Below, in pieces: positions 22,958 to 29,829 of a DNA stretch of 39,862 nucleotides. The notes beneath the pieces were generated by a model. The model was not told where the DNA came from. It worked only from the letters and a program-made list of their open reading frames with translations, and searched no databases. The DNA is taken from the NCBI GenBank assembly GCA_015059425.1, contig SVAM01000012.1, positions 1-39,862 on the forward strand. The letters run 5' to 3'. Position 1 is the stretch's first letter. Every line of letters starts with the position of its first letter. Position numbers and translations under genes: made by a program. This stretch comes from Bacillota bacterium (lineage in GTDB: Bacteria > Bacillota_I > Bacilli_A > RF39 > UBA660).

Positions 22958-25241
22958 ATTCATTAAAGAAATCATCAAAGAATTCATCATCTGTAATAAC
23001 ATTTTCATTTACTATAATGCTATCTGCATCAACATTTATTTTAGGTTTGTTTTGATCTTCTACTACTTCAATAGATGGTGAAACATCTAAAATTTCCTCA
23101 TTCATAATATTCGAGCTTACTTCTTTTTGTTCCATATTTCCAAATGGTGAAAAAGTAGTTATCGGAGATTCTGTTTTTTCTATTTTTTCTTCTACCTTAA
23201 CTTCAGGAATTTCTTTAGTTATTTCTTTATTTTCTAACTTAGCTTTTTCTTTAGCTTCTTCTTCATCTAATTCTTTTAATCTACGATCAATGTCTTTCAT
23301 CATCGCATCTATGTCCATATCTGATAAACTACTCATAGGCTTGTCAAACATTGGATTAGTACTAAATGGATTTGGATTAGGATTTACATTAGGCGCCATA
23401 GAAGTTGGACCAAATGGAGAAGAAGACATACCACCCATTCCACTTGGCATAAACGGATTACCAAAATTAGTACTAAATGGATTTGCCATATTAGGATTAT
23501 TATTTTCTAAATTATCCATCATTTGTTTTCTTTTTTCTTCAGTAACAAATTTCTTAACATCAAATAATTCTATCTTTTGAACTTCTCTATTAGGATAAGG
23601 TGTTTCTGTTCTATTCATTCCCCAGTCCATTTTAAAGTCTGGTTGTAATTTTGTTTTAAAAGGATTTTTTCTAAGTCTAATAATTATAGCTTCAAAAAGT
23701 TTAAGCTTTTGTAAATCAGAAACAGTTACTAAAGGAGTTGAAGCAGTTTTGTCTTTTTCTTTAGATTTTACTTCACCACACATTTTAGAAATTTCTTCTA
23801 ATGCTGCTAGTTCTGTACTAATTAAATATATTAAATTACCACAGTTACCTTTAATAATTTCTCCTACTTCTTTACCATAAACATCACTTAATTGAGCAAA
23901 ATTTTGAATAATAAATGTAAATCTAATATCTCTTGAACGAGCTGCTGATACCATTGAATCAACATCTTTAAGTGGAGGCATGTTTGCAAACTCATCTAAA
24001 ATAAAGTTTGTTCTATAAGGAAGTTTCCCACCATTTTCTTGCGCAACATCTATTAATGTTTCATAACATTGTTTAATGAAAATTGTCATCAACGAATGGT
24101 ATGTTTTCTTTTCATCATGAATTATCATGAATACAGCCGTTTTTTCTCTACCAATATCTTGCATATTGAAATCACTATATGCTAACATTTCACTTAAAGA
24201 TTCACGTGATGAAAATAATCTTATTTTTTGTCTAAAAGTAGATAGAATACCACCTTTAGTTTCATTAGGTGCATTAATTGTATTTGAAGCAAATATATAT
24301 GGACTTGATTCTTGTCCTTTTAAATTAAAATATTCTTTTATATAAGTACCTGTTGCATATCTTTCTTCCCCAATACTACTCATATAATTAATACTATTTA
24401 AATTAACTTCTTTTTCTTTAGCATCATAAAATAATCCTAAAGCCAAACCTGAAAAATAGTCAGCCGCACTTTTTTCCCAGAAATCAGAATCTCCACCTTT
24501 TTTACTTTGATCATAAAGTATATTTAAAGCAACGTCATCTAATAATTCAGTTGATTTGTCTGTATTACCTTCTTTATAATAGCGATAAGGTAAAGTAAGT
24601 GGATTCCACGCATTACCATGATTTGGTTCTCTAAAGTTTAAAACAATTATTTTATATCCACGTTCTTTTAAAGCAGTCGCAGAATATTTAAAAATTTCAC
24701 CTTTAGGGTCAGTAATAACCATTGATTCACCTTTTTTTGCAAGTAAATTTACCATAGGTTTAACAACAGTTTGTGTTTTACCTGAACCAGTAGAACCTAT
24801 TACTAGGTTATGATACTCGCCATTATCCACCCATATTTCCTTACCATTATTAATTAAAGGTATACCTGCAGCATCTAGCTTTTCAGCTTTAGGATCAACT
24901 TTAACTACCCCAGAATCAGTCTTAATTTCTTTTTCACTACTCCATCTAGAATAACCATTTTCCTGTTTCTCACCAAATTTAAGACCTATACCTTTACCTT
25001 TTTCTTTGTTAAAGATATATGAAGAAACACTCGTAAAAATCATTACTAATGATATTGCAAATAATAACAACGTTAAACCTATATATTCTCCAGTAAAAGC
25101 TTTAAAAGGTAATAAACCATAAAACTCTCCTTCATTTAAAATAGATGAAAAATTTAAAACTGCTATAGCACATAAATATAATAATAATAAACAATATAAA
25201 CAAAATATTAAAAAATCTTTTGGTGCGATTTTAAATTTCAT
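22956..25241 (-). CDS. VirD4/TraG-like type IV coupling ATPase (orphan)
   Basis: 761 residues. Two membrane helices at about 10-32 and 53-76, then a P-loop NTPase domain with Walker A GSTGSGKT (149-156), ITDPKGE (176-182), Walker B FILDEFANMPPL (413-424) and a conserved QNFAQL after it. This is the T4SS coupling protein/TraG family, which feeds DNA or proteins to a secretion channel. After residue 575 comes a low-complexity tail: a Pro/Asn/Phe/Met/Gly-rich part, then an acidic Lys/Glu part ending DDEFFDDFFNE. No relaxase, VirB4, VirB6 or other conjugation gene is near; the neighbours are uppS and a rhodanese. CGGAGGA precedes the ATG, with TATAAT at 25273-25278. Confidence 0.88.
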   Translation of the reverse strand: MKFKIAPKDFLIFCLYCLLLLYLCAIAVLNFSSILNEGEFYGLLPFKAFTGEYIGLTLLLFAISLVMIFTSVSSYIFNKEKGKGIGLKFGEKQENGYSRWSSEKEIKTDSGVVKVDPKAEKLDAAGIPLINNGKEIWVDNGEYHNLVIGSTGSGKTQTVVKPMVNLLAKKGESMVITDPKGEIFKYSATALKERGYKIIVLNFREPNHGNAWNPLTLPYRYYKEGNTDKSTELLDDVALNILYDQSKKGGDSDFWEKSAADYFSGLALGLFYDAKEKEVNLNSINYMSSIGEERYATGTYIKEYFNLKGQESSPYIFASNTINAPNETKGGILSTFRQKIRLFSSRESLSEMLAYSDFNMQDIGREKTAVFMIIHDEKKTYHSLMTIFIKQCYETLIDVAQENGGKLPYRTNFILDEFANMPPLKDVDSMVSAARSRDIRFTFIIQNFAQLSDVYGKEVGEIIKGNCGNLIYLISTELAALEEISKMCGEVKSKEKDKTASTPLVTVSDLQKLKLFEAIIIRLRKNPFKTKLQPDFKMDWGMNRTETPYPNREVQKIELFDVKKFVTEEKRKQMMDNLENNNPNMANPFSTNFGNPFMPSGMGGMSSSPFGPTSMAPNVNPNPNPFSTNPMFDKPMSSLSDMDIDAMMKDIDRRLKELDEEEAKEKAKLENKEITKEIPEVKVEEKIEKTESPITTFSPFGNMEQKEVSSNIMNEEILDVSPSIEVVEDQNKPKINVDADSIIVNENVITDDEFFDDFFNE

Positions 25242-25314
25242 AAAAATTCCTCCGTTAATAAACTAAAATCATTATACTACAAATTAAAATAAAATTAAAG
25301 TTTTTTAAAAAAAT

Positions 25315-26025
25315 TTAACCATTTTCTATATCATTAATCCCACCAAAACGTCTATCTCTATTTTCATACATAAAAAGAGATTTATTTAATTCAGATTTAT
25401 CAAAATCAGGGAATAATGTATTAGTGAAGTAAAACTCGCTATAACTCATTTGATATAACATAAAATTACTTACTCTTTGTTCTCCACCAGTTCTAATAAG
25501 TAAATCTATTGGTGGTAATTCATTATATAAATACTTATAAAAATCTTCTCTAGTAAAATTATTAATATCAATTCCATTATTTATATCTTTAGCTAGTTTT
25601 ATAGCGCCATCAATTATTTCTTCTTGTCCACCGTAATTTAAGCATATATTTAATATTCCACTAGTATTTTCTTTAGTTTTTTCTTCTATTTCTTCCATAG
25701 ACTTAATTACATCTTCTCTTAGATTTATTTTACGACCAGAAAACATTACTTTAATACCTTTTTTATTAAATTTATCAAATTTAGTTTTAAACATTTTAAC
25801 AAACAAATTCATTAGATAATCCACTTCATCTTTACTTCTTTTAAAGTTATCAGTTGAAAAAGCATAGACGCTTAAAACTTCTACTCCCATACCAAGTGCA
25901 TGTATAGCTAATTTTTCTAAAGTTTTACTACCTTCTAAATGCCCTTCACTTCTTTTTAGACCCTTTTTAGTAGCCCATCTTCCATTACCATCCATAATAA
26001 TTGCTACATGTTTTGGTACATTCAT
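25315..26025 (-). CDS. uppS: Undecaprenyl diphosphate synthase (isoprenyl transferase)
   Basis: A 236-residue cis-prenyltransferase making the C55 lipid carrier for peptidoglycan and wall polymers. HVAIIMDGNGRWA (6-18) holds the catalytic Asp and phosphate-binding residues; the FSTDNFKRS box and the C-terminal DLLIRTGGEQRVSNFMLYQ and YSEFYF boxes are conserved. No cdsA follows, unlike in many Bacillota. Its promoter has TATAAT with TGT before it at 26048-26053 and shares a short divergent region with tRNA-Thr. Confidence 0.95.
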   Translation of the reverse strand: MNVPKHVAIIMDGNGRWATKKGLKRSEGHLEGSKTLEKLAIHALGMGVEVLSVYAFSTDNFKRSKDEVDYLMNLFVKMFKTKFDKFNKKGIKVMFSGRKINLREDVIKSMEEIEEKTKENTSGILNICLNYGGQEEIIDGAIKLAKDINNGIDINNFTREDFYKYLYNELPPIDLLIRTGGEQRVSNFMLYQMSYSEFYFTNTLFPDFDKSELNKSLFMYENRDRRFGGINDIENG

Positions 26026-26062
26026 AAATCCACCATCTTTCTCATAAATTATAACATACTTA

Positions 26063-26091
26063 TTGCTTTAAAACTACATCACTGATATAAT
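26063..26091 (+). promoter_or_regulatory. Promoter of tRNA-Thr
   Basis: TTGCTT (26063-26068), 17 bases, TATAAT (26086-26091), with TGA before the -10 (extended). The start would be about two bases before the tRNA. Confidence 0.7.
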
Positions 26092-26099
26092 TTAAATAT

Positions 26100-26173
26100 G
26101 CTGATTTAGTTTAGTGGTAAAACAGATGCATGGTAAGCATCAGAGGACTGTTCAATTCAGTCATTCAGCACCA
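26100..26173 (+). tRNA. trnT: tRNA-Thr (anticodon GGU)
   Basis: Cloverleaf of 74 bases including an encoded CCA. Acceptor GCTGATT/ATTCAGC with one T-T mismatch at the sixth pair, D-arm GTTT/AAAC, anticodon arm GATGC/GCATC with loop ATGGTAA (anticodon GGT), T-arm GACTG/CAGTC with loop TTCAATT. The gene stands alone, with its own promoter and terminator. Confidence 0.92.
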
Positions 26174-26183
26174 TATAGATAAT

Positions 26184-26213
26184 AAAAAAAATAGTATTTC
26201 AAACTATTTTTTT
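26184..26213. terminator. Bidirectional terminator between tRNA-Thr and the ybjQ-like gene
   Basis: AAAAAAATAGT and ACTATTTTTTT flank a short loop; usable in both directions. Confidence 0.75.
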
Positions 26214-26527
26214 TATTTTAATTTAACAGCAGTGCCATAAGCGATAACTTCAGCAGCACCACTCATAACAGATGAAGAGCCATATTTAACATTTATTATT
26301 GCATCTGCACCTAAAGACATAGCATCATCCACCATTCTTTTAGTAGCAATTTGTCTAGCAGTAATTAACATATCAGTATAACCAGTTATTTCTCCACCTA
26401 CTATTGTTTTCATGCTAGCCATAAAATCCCTTCCAATATTTTTAGATTGGACTATAGTTCCTTTTACTAAGCCTAATGCTTCTGTTATTTCTTCTCCTGG
26501 TATATAATCAATATTTACGAGCTTCAT
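26213..26527 (-). CDS. YbjQ/UPF0145 family protein
   Basis: 104 residues matching the YbjQ family in length (about 105) and motifs: GLVKGTIVQSKNIGRD near 19-34, GGEITGYTDML, ARQIATKRMVDDAMSLGADAI and the C-terminal EVIAYGTAVKL. The family forms pentamers; its function is not established although it is sometimes called heavy-metal-binding. Its first 20 bases overlap the end of the 84-aa membrane-protein gene, and its GGAGGAG site lies inside that gene, so the two are coupled. Confidence 0.88.
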   Translation of the reverse strand: MKLVNIDYIPGEEITEALGLVKGTIVQSKNIGRDFMASMKTIVGGEITGYTDMLITARQIATKRMVDDAMSLGADAIINVKYGSSSVMSGAAEVIAYGTAVKLK

Positions 26528-26762
26528 ATTCTTCTCCTCCTTTAATTTCTTTTATTCTTTTAATTAAATTTATAATTATACCTACTATTGGTATAGTAAA
26601 GAAAATTAGAAAAAATACATATAACATCGTAGGAAATGTATCATCCGTTAATTTTACATAAGTAAATAATATATCAAAAAATATAAACATAAGACAAAAT
26701 ACTATACTAGATAAAACAGCACTCATAATATCTTTTTTATAATTTTTATTTTTTTCTTTCAT
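26508..26762 (-). CDS. Small membrane protein, two predicted helices
   Basis: 84 residues: a Lys-rich start, a helix at about 13-36 (VLSSIVFCLMFIFFDILF), a second at 44-66 (MLYVFFLIFFTIPIVGIIIN), and a charged tail. No family is recognised. It overlaps the ybjQ-like gene by 20 bases and follows the 147-aa gene by 17. A role as membrane partner of the YbjQ protein is an inference from the overlap only. Confidence 0.7.
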   Translation of the reverse strand: MKEKNKNYKKDIMSAVLSSIVFCLMFIFFDILFTYVKLTDDTFPTMLYVFFLIFFTIPIVGIIINLIKRIKEIKGGEEYEARKY

Positions 26763-26779
26763 AGCAAACCCTTTCTTAT

Positions 26780-27223
26780 TTATAAACTTCTTCTTAACGC
26801 CATATTATCGTTATAGATTTTTAGCCTAGCATTTATCATTTCTAAATATCTATATATATCATGAATATATAAACCGTATTCTTTTAAAAATAAACGCATT
26901 TCATCAACCCACATATAAGTTTGTTTTAAAACAGTTAATTGATCATATTCTCCAGATACTATAATTCTTTCAACATCAATATTTTTAATCATTTTATTAT
27001 CAACCGCTTCTTCAATTGGACTTATTAATTCTTGATAATAAACATAATCACATAAATTATTAAATGTAAAACAAGTTAACAACTTATTAAATCTATTATT
27101 TTTTTTACACTCCAATATAAAGCTTCCTAATTCGCTATAATATATAACTTTATTATGTTCAAAACAAACTAAAGTTAATAGTAAATTAATAAAATTTTCG
27201 TTTGTAATAAATTCTTCTTGCAT
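26780..27223 (-). CDS. Hypothetical protein, 147 aa
   Basis: A soluble, mainly helical protein with many aromatic residues and four scattered Cys; it starts MQEEFITNENFINLL and ends NARLKIYNDNMALRRSL. I do not recognise a family. It is the third gene of the RDD-Nudix operon, 24 bases downstream of the Nudix gene, with AGGAAGG before its ATG. Base composition is like its neighbours. Confidence 0.75.
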   Translation of the reverse strand: MQEEFITNENFINLLLTLVCFEHNKVIYYSELGSFILECKKNNRFNKLLTCFTFNNLCDYVYYQELISPIEEAVDNKMIKNIDVERIIVSGEYDQLTVLKQTYMWVDEMRLFLKEYGLYIHDIYRYLEMINARLKIYNDNMALRRSL

Positions 27224-27247
27224 ATAATACCTTCCTATTAATTCCCC

Positions 27248-27664
27248 TTATAAAATATTATTCTTTTTAGCATAATCTATAAAATCTTTTATAGAATTTG
27301 AAACATTTAAATCTTCATCTAAAGAATACCAATGATATATTAATATTTCTTCATTCGGAACTAATTTTACATTAATTTCTTTTTTTGCAATAAACATGTT
27401 CATTTCTATAGTCTTATTTGGATCACTTGCAGCTTTTTCTTGTTTTGTCATAACAAGTTCTAACTCAGTTGGTTCAATTGTAAAACCATTATGGATTTCT
27501 TCAGATACTTCACGTACGGCTGCATCAATTATTGTTTCGCCTTCTTCTACTCCTCCACCAATAAATGTATAAGAATTAGTTTTGCTACTTTTTTTTGATT
27601 GAACTATTAATAGCTTCTTATCTTTTATAAATGCTATTCCTACTACCTTTTGTATATTACTCAT
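27248..27664 (-). CDS. Nudix hydrolase
   Basis: 138 residues with a complete Nudix box: GGGVEEGETIIDAAVREVSEEI (about 36-57 overall, in two short parts GGGVEEGE and REVSEE) carrying the magnesium-binding Glu residues. These enzymes cleave nucleoside diphosphates linked to another group; the substrate cannot be told. Start ATG 27664 lies inside the last codons of the RDD gene (eight-base overlap), so translation is coupled. Confidence 0.92.
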   Translation of the reverse strand: MSNIQKVVGIAFIKDKKLLIVQSKKSSKTNSYTFIGGGVEEGETIIDAAVREVSEEIHNGFTIEPTELELVMTKQEKAASDPNKTIEMNMFIAKKEINVKLVPNEEILIYHWYSLDEDLNVSNSIKDFIDYAKKNNIL

Positions 27665-28331
27665 CTTCTTTTTTCACTTTCTTTTTTGGTTTTATAATTT
27701 CCACTTCTTTAGTTTCTTCTTTCATAGGTTCTTTTAAATCAATAACTTTAGTACCAGCTAAAACATCATGCAAGCCTCTATTATCTTTTTTAAATAATAA
27801 CATTAATACTATAATAATTAAAATAATAGTATCTAAATTAGAAGCATATGTAAAGATAGTTATGTATGTATTTTTACTAAAACATATAGCAATTAAAGTA
27901 GCTAGATTTAAAATAACACTATTTAAGATGAAAACTCTTATAAAATAATTATATGGTTTTAATTCTTTTTCATCATCATTGCTTACTATTTGTATTTTAA
28001 GTAATTTTTTACCAAGAGTTTGCCCTTTTCTGAAATATGCGTATACACCAAAATAAGCAAATAATATAATCGTATCTGCAATAATGTATACATAACCATT
28101 CTTATTCAATTTATAACTCATCTCTTGTGTTTTTGAATTTAGTTCATTAACATCTAAATCTTCATCATAATAATCTTCTAATAATTCATTATATTCCTTT
28201 GAAGCATCAACATACTTATCATAATTTGGATTTAAATAAGGTATTGCAATTATTATTGAACTTATCATAGAAATTATAAAAAAATCTATCATATATGCCC
28301 CAATTCTTTTTAAAGTTAAATTGTTTTTCAT
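27657..28331 (-). CDS. RDD-family membrane protein
   Basis: 224 residues. KRIGAYMIDFFII near the start is the RDD motif; membrane segments lie at about 13-33, 85-105, 125-150 and 160-180. A loop of about 45 residues after the first helix is acidic and faces outside. GQTLGKKLLKIQIV and NRGLHDVLAGTKVI are the other family signatures. The C-terminus is a Lys/Glu-rich cytoplasmic tail. ATG 28331 follows AGGAG. First gene of an operon with Nudix, two hypotheticals and YbjQ. The family's function is not settled; transport or sodium-proton exchange has been proposed. Confidence 0.88.
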   Translation of the reverse strand: MKNNLTLKRIGAYMIDFFIISMISSIIIAIPYLNPNYDKYVDASKEYNELLEDYYDEDLDVNELNSKTQEMSYKLNKNGYVYIIADTIILFAYFGVYAYFRKGQTLGKKLLKIQIVSNDDEKELKPYNYFIRVFILNSVILNLATLIAICFSKNTYITIFTYASNLDTIILIIIVLMLLFKKDNRGLHDVLAGTKVIDLKEPMKEETKEVEIIKPKKKVKKEDE

Positions 28332-28351
28332 CAAATCATCTCCTAATGATA

Positions 28352-28380
28352 ATTATATTATGATTTTTATTTATTGTAAA
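28352..28380 (-). promoter_or_regulatory. Promoter of the RDD-Nudix-YbjQ operon
   Basis: TTTACA (28375-28380), 17 bases, TATAAT (28352-28357) on the minus strand. The -35 ends three bases from the IS target repeat, so the insertion left it intact. Confidence 0.7.
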
Positions 28381-28383
28381 GAA

Positions 28384-28410
28384 AATAGACATATTTAGCA
28401 TATAATTCTT
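28384..28410. repeat. 27-bp direct repeat, left copy (target-site duplication)
   Basis: A perfect 27-base copy of 29545-29571. It begins AATAGACATATT and ends TATAATTCTT. The two copies sit at equal distance (14 bases) outside the matching parts of the terminal inverted repeats. Confidence 0.85.
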
Positions 28411-28451
28411 GTTGTTATACAATAGATGTGAAACATTTCTATATATAAAAA

Positions 28452-28514
28452 ATGACTTAAGTCTTATAATTGAGTTAAGCAACAAAACAATTAATAAGAA
28501 AGGACTTAAGTCAT
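28452..28514 (+). promoter_or_regulatory. Inverted repeat masking the transposase start codon
   Basis: ATGACTTAAGTC (28452-28463) and GACTTAAGTCAT (28503-28514) are perfect 12-base inverted arms; the second covers part of the ribosome binding site and the AT of the start codon. A TATAAT at 28465-28470 lies between them, so the element's own transcript would lack the first arm, whereas read-through from outside would contain both and hide the start. Confidence 0.6.
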
Positions 28515-29475
28515 GTCAAGTATATCACAAAATAATATAAGATATCTACCCCATGAATTAAAAACTAGAATTCATGCTGTAGAGACATATAGAAATGGTA
28601 ATTCAATTAGTTATGTTTGTAGAAAATATCATATATCTAGATCTTCTCTTTGGAGATGGAATAAGAAGTATGATGGTACTCCTGAATCTTTAATAGATAA
28701 ATCTCATCGTCCCATTTCTAAACATCCTAATGCTCATACAGACGAAGAAATTAAATGGATTAAAGATTTAATAAGGAGAAATCCTCATATAACTTTATGC
28801 GAATTATGGATTAAATTAAAGAGAAATAAAGGTTATTCTAGACATATTGTTAGTTTATACAGATTACTAAAAAGAATTGGTTTTTATAATCAAGTATTAA
28901 TAAGTGGTACTTCCAATTATAAACCTAAAAAATATGATACTCCTAAAGTGTTGGGTAAAAAATGGCAAGTTGATGTTAAATATGTACCTAACGAGTGTAA
29001 AACTAGAGCTATTCCAGATGATTTAAGATTTTACCAATATACTTGTTTAGATGAAGCGTCTCGCGAAAGATATTTATATTGGTATACTGAACATACTCAC
29101 GCTAATACTGTTGATTTCTTAAAAAAATGTATTGAATATTATGAATATAAACCTGAAGAAATACAAACTGATAATGGAATAGAATTTACTTATAATCAAG
29201 AAAAAATAAAAGTATTGCACCCGATGGATGACTTTTGTATTAAAAATAACATATATCATCATAAAATAAGACCTAGAACTCCTAGACATAATGGCAAAGT
29301 TGAAAGAAGTCACAGAAATGATAATGAAAGATTTTATTCATTTCTATCGTTTTATTCTCTAGATGATTTAAGATATCAAGGCAAGTTATATTTAAAAAGA
29401 TCTAACAATATCCCTATGCACGTTTTAAACTTTTTAACTCCAATTGAAATGAGAAACAAATTATTAAATTCATAA
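28513..29475 (+). CDS. IS481/IS1202-like DDE transposase
   Basis: 320 residues. An N-terminal helix-turn-helix (about 12-55, SISYVCRKYHISRSSLWRWNK in two parts) is followed by a second helical DNA-binding region and an RNase-H-like core with D in WQVDVKY (about 157), D in IQTDNGIEF (about 219) and E in GKVERSHRND (about 263), the DDE triad of integrase-type enzymes. The single uninterrupted frame, without a programmed frameshift, favours IS481/IS1202 over IS3. AAGAAAGGA precedes the ATG. No stop or frameshift is seen, so it is probably active. Confidence 0.92.
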   Translation: MSSISQNNIRYLPHELKTRIHAVETYRNGNSISYVCRKYHISRSSLWRWNKKYDGTPESLIDKSHRPISKHPNAHTDEEIKWIKDLIRRNPHITLCELWIKLKRNKGYSRHIVSLYRLLKRIGFYNQVLISGTSNYKPKKYDTPKVLGKKWQVDVKYVPNECKTRAIPDDLRFYQYTCLDEASRERYLYWYTEHTHANTVDFLKKCIEYYEYKPEEIQTDNGIEFTYNQEKIKVLHPMDDFCIKNNIYHHKIRPRTPRHNGKVERSHRNDNERFYSFLSFYSLDDLRYQGKLYLKRSNNIPMHVLNFLTPIEMRNKLLNS

Positions 29476-29544
29476 AAAATTAACTCAGTTTAAACTAAGC
29501 TAAATTTTTATATATTTTTTGTTTCACATCATTGACTAATATTC

Positions 29545-29571
29545 AATAGACATATTTAGCATATAATTCTT
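29545..29571. repeat. 27-bp direct repeat, right copy (target-site duplication)
   Basis: Identical to 28384-28410. It contains a TATAAT and ends two bases before the GGAGG of the decayed sod gene, so the insertion separated that gene from whatever lay upstream. Confidence 0.85.
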
Positions 29572-29583
29572 TGGAGGCAAAAT

Positions 29584-29775
29584 ATGTATAAATTAAAAGT
29601 TTTACCATATGATTATGAAGAATTAGAACCTTTTATTGATACTCATACTTACAACTTTTAGCAATAGATTTATGGGAACATGCTTATTATTTAAATTATG
29701 AAAACAAGAAAGATTTATATAGATAATTTTTTAGAAATAATAGATTTTAAAGAAGCAAATAAAATATTTGATTAA
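29584..29775 (+). pseudogene. sodA: Superoxide dismutase remnant (internal deletion plus frameshift)
   Basis: With GGAGG upstream, an ATG opens 25 codons (MYKLKVLPYDYEELEPFIDT), the start of Fe/Mn superoxide dismutase, and then hits TAG. From about 29653 another frame reads QLLAIDLWEHAYYLNYENKK, the C-terminal Mn/Fe-binding signature (DxWEHAYY). After DLY one base is missing and the tail DNFLEIIDF continues in a third frame. About 130 central residues, including two metal ligands, are gone. The gene cannot make an enzyme. It ends at a normal terminator. The IS insertion upstream may have come before or after the decay. Confidence 0.88.
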
Positions 29776-29799
29776 GTATTATATATTAATACTTTTTTA
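29774..29799 (+). terminator. Terminator of the decayed sod gene
   Basis: AAGTATTA (29774-29781) and TAATACTT (29787-29794), then a T-run. Confidence 0.8.
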
Positions 29800-29829
29800 T
29801 TTTTTGGTTAAACTAATTATGGTGATTAT

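Larger units (their letters stand above)
28411..29544 (+). mobile_element. Insertion sequence, IS481/IS1202-like, about 1.13 kb
   Basis: Bounded by the 27-bp direct repeats. Inverted ends share GATGTGAAACA (28425-28435 and, inverted, 29520-29530), then TATATAAAAA and GAGTTAA further in; the outermost 14 bases match only loosely, so the exact tip is uncertain (28411 or 28425). One transposase gene fills the element. A target duplication of 27 bp is far longer than usual for IS481, but published IS1202 elements make duplications of this length and have IS481-like transposases. The transposase is intact, so the copy may be recent. Confidence 0.85.

Noticed and set aside
22956-25241. Integrated conjugative element around the VirD4-like gene
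   Set aside because: No integrase, relaxase, VirB4, attachment repeat or composition change is seen on either side; neighbours are housekeeping genes.
28384-28410. Chromosomal dif/Xer site in the 27-bp repeat
   Set aside because: IS1202-group elements are sometimes linked to dif-like sites, but the repeat does not match the Bacillota dif arms closely enough.
28384-29571. CRISPR or attachment-site interpretation of the 27-bp repeats
   Set aside because: Only two copies exist, they bracket a transposase with inverted ends at equal distance, and no integrase or cas gene is present; a target-site duplication is the simplest reading.
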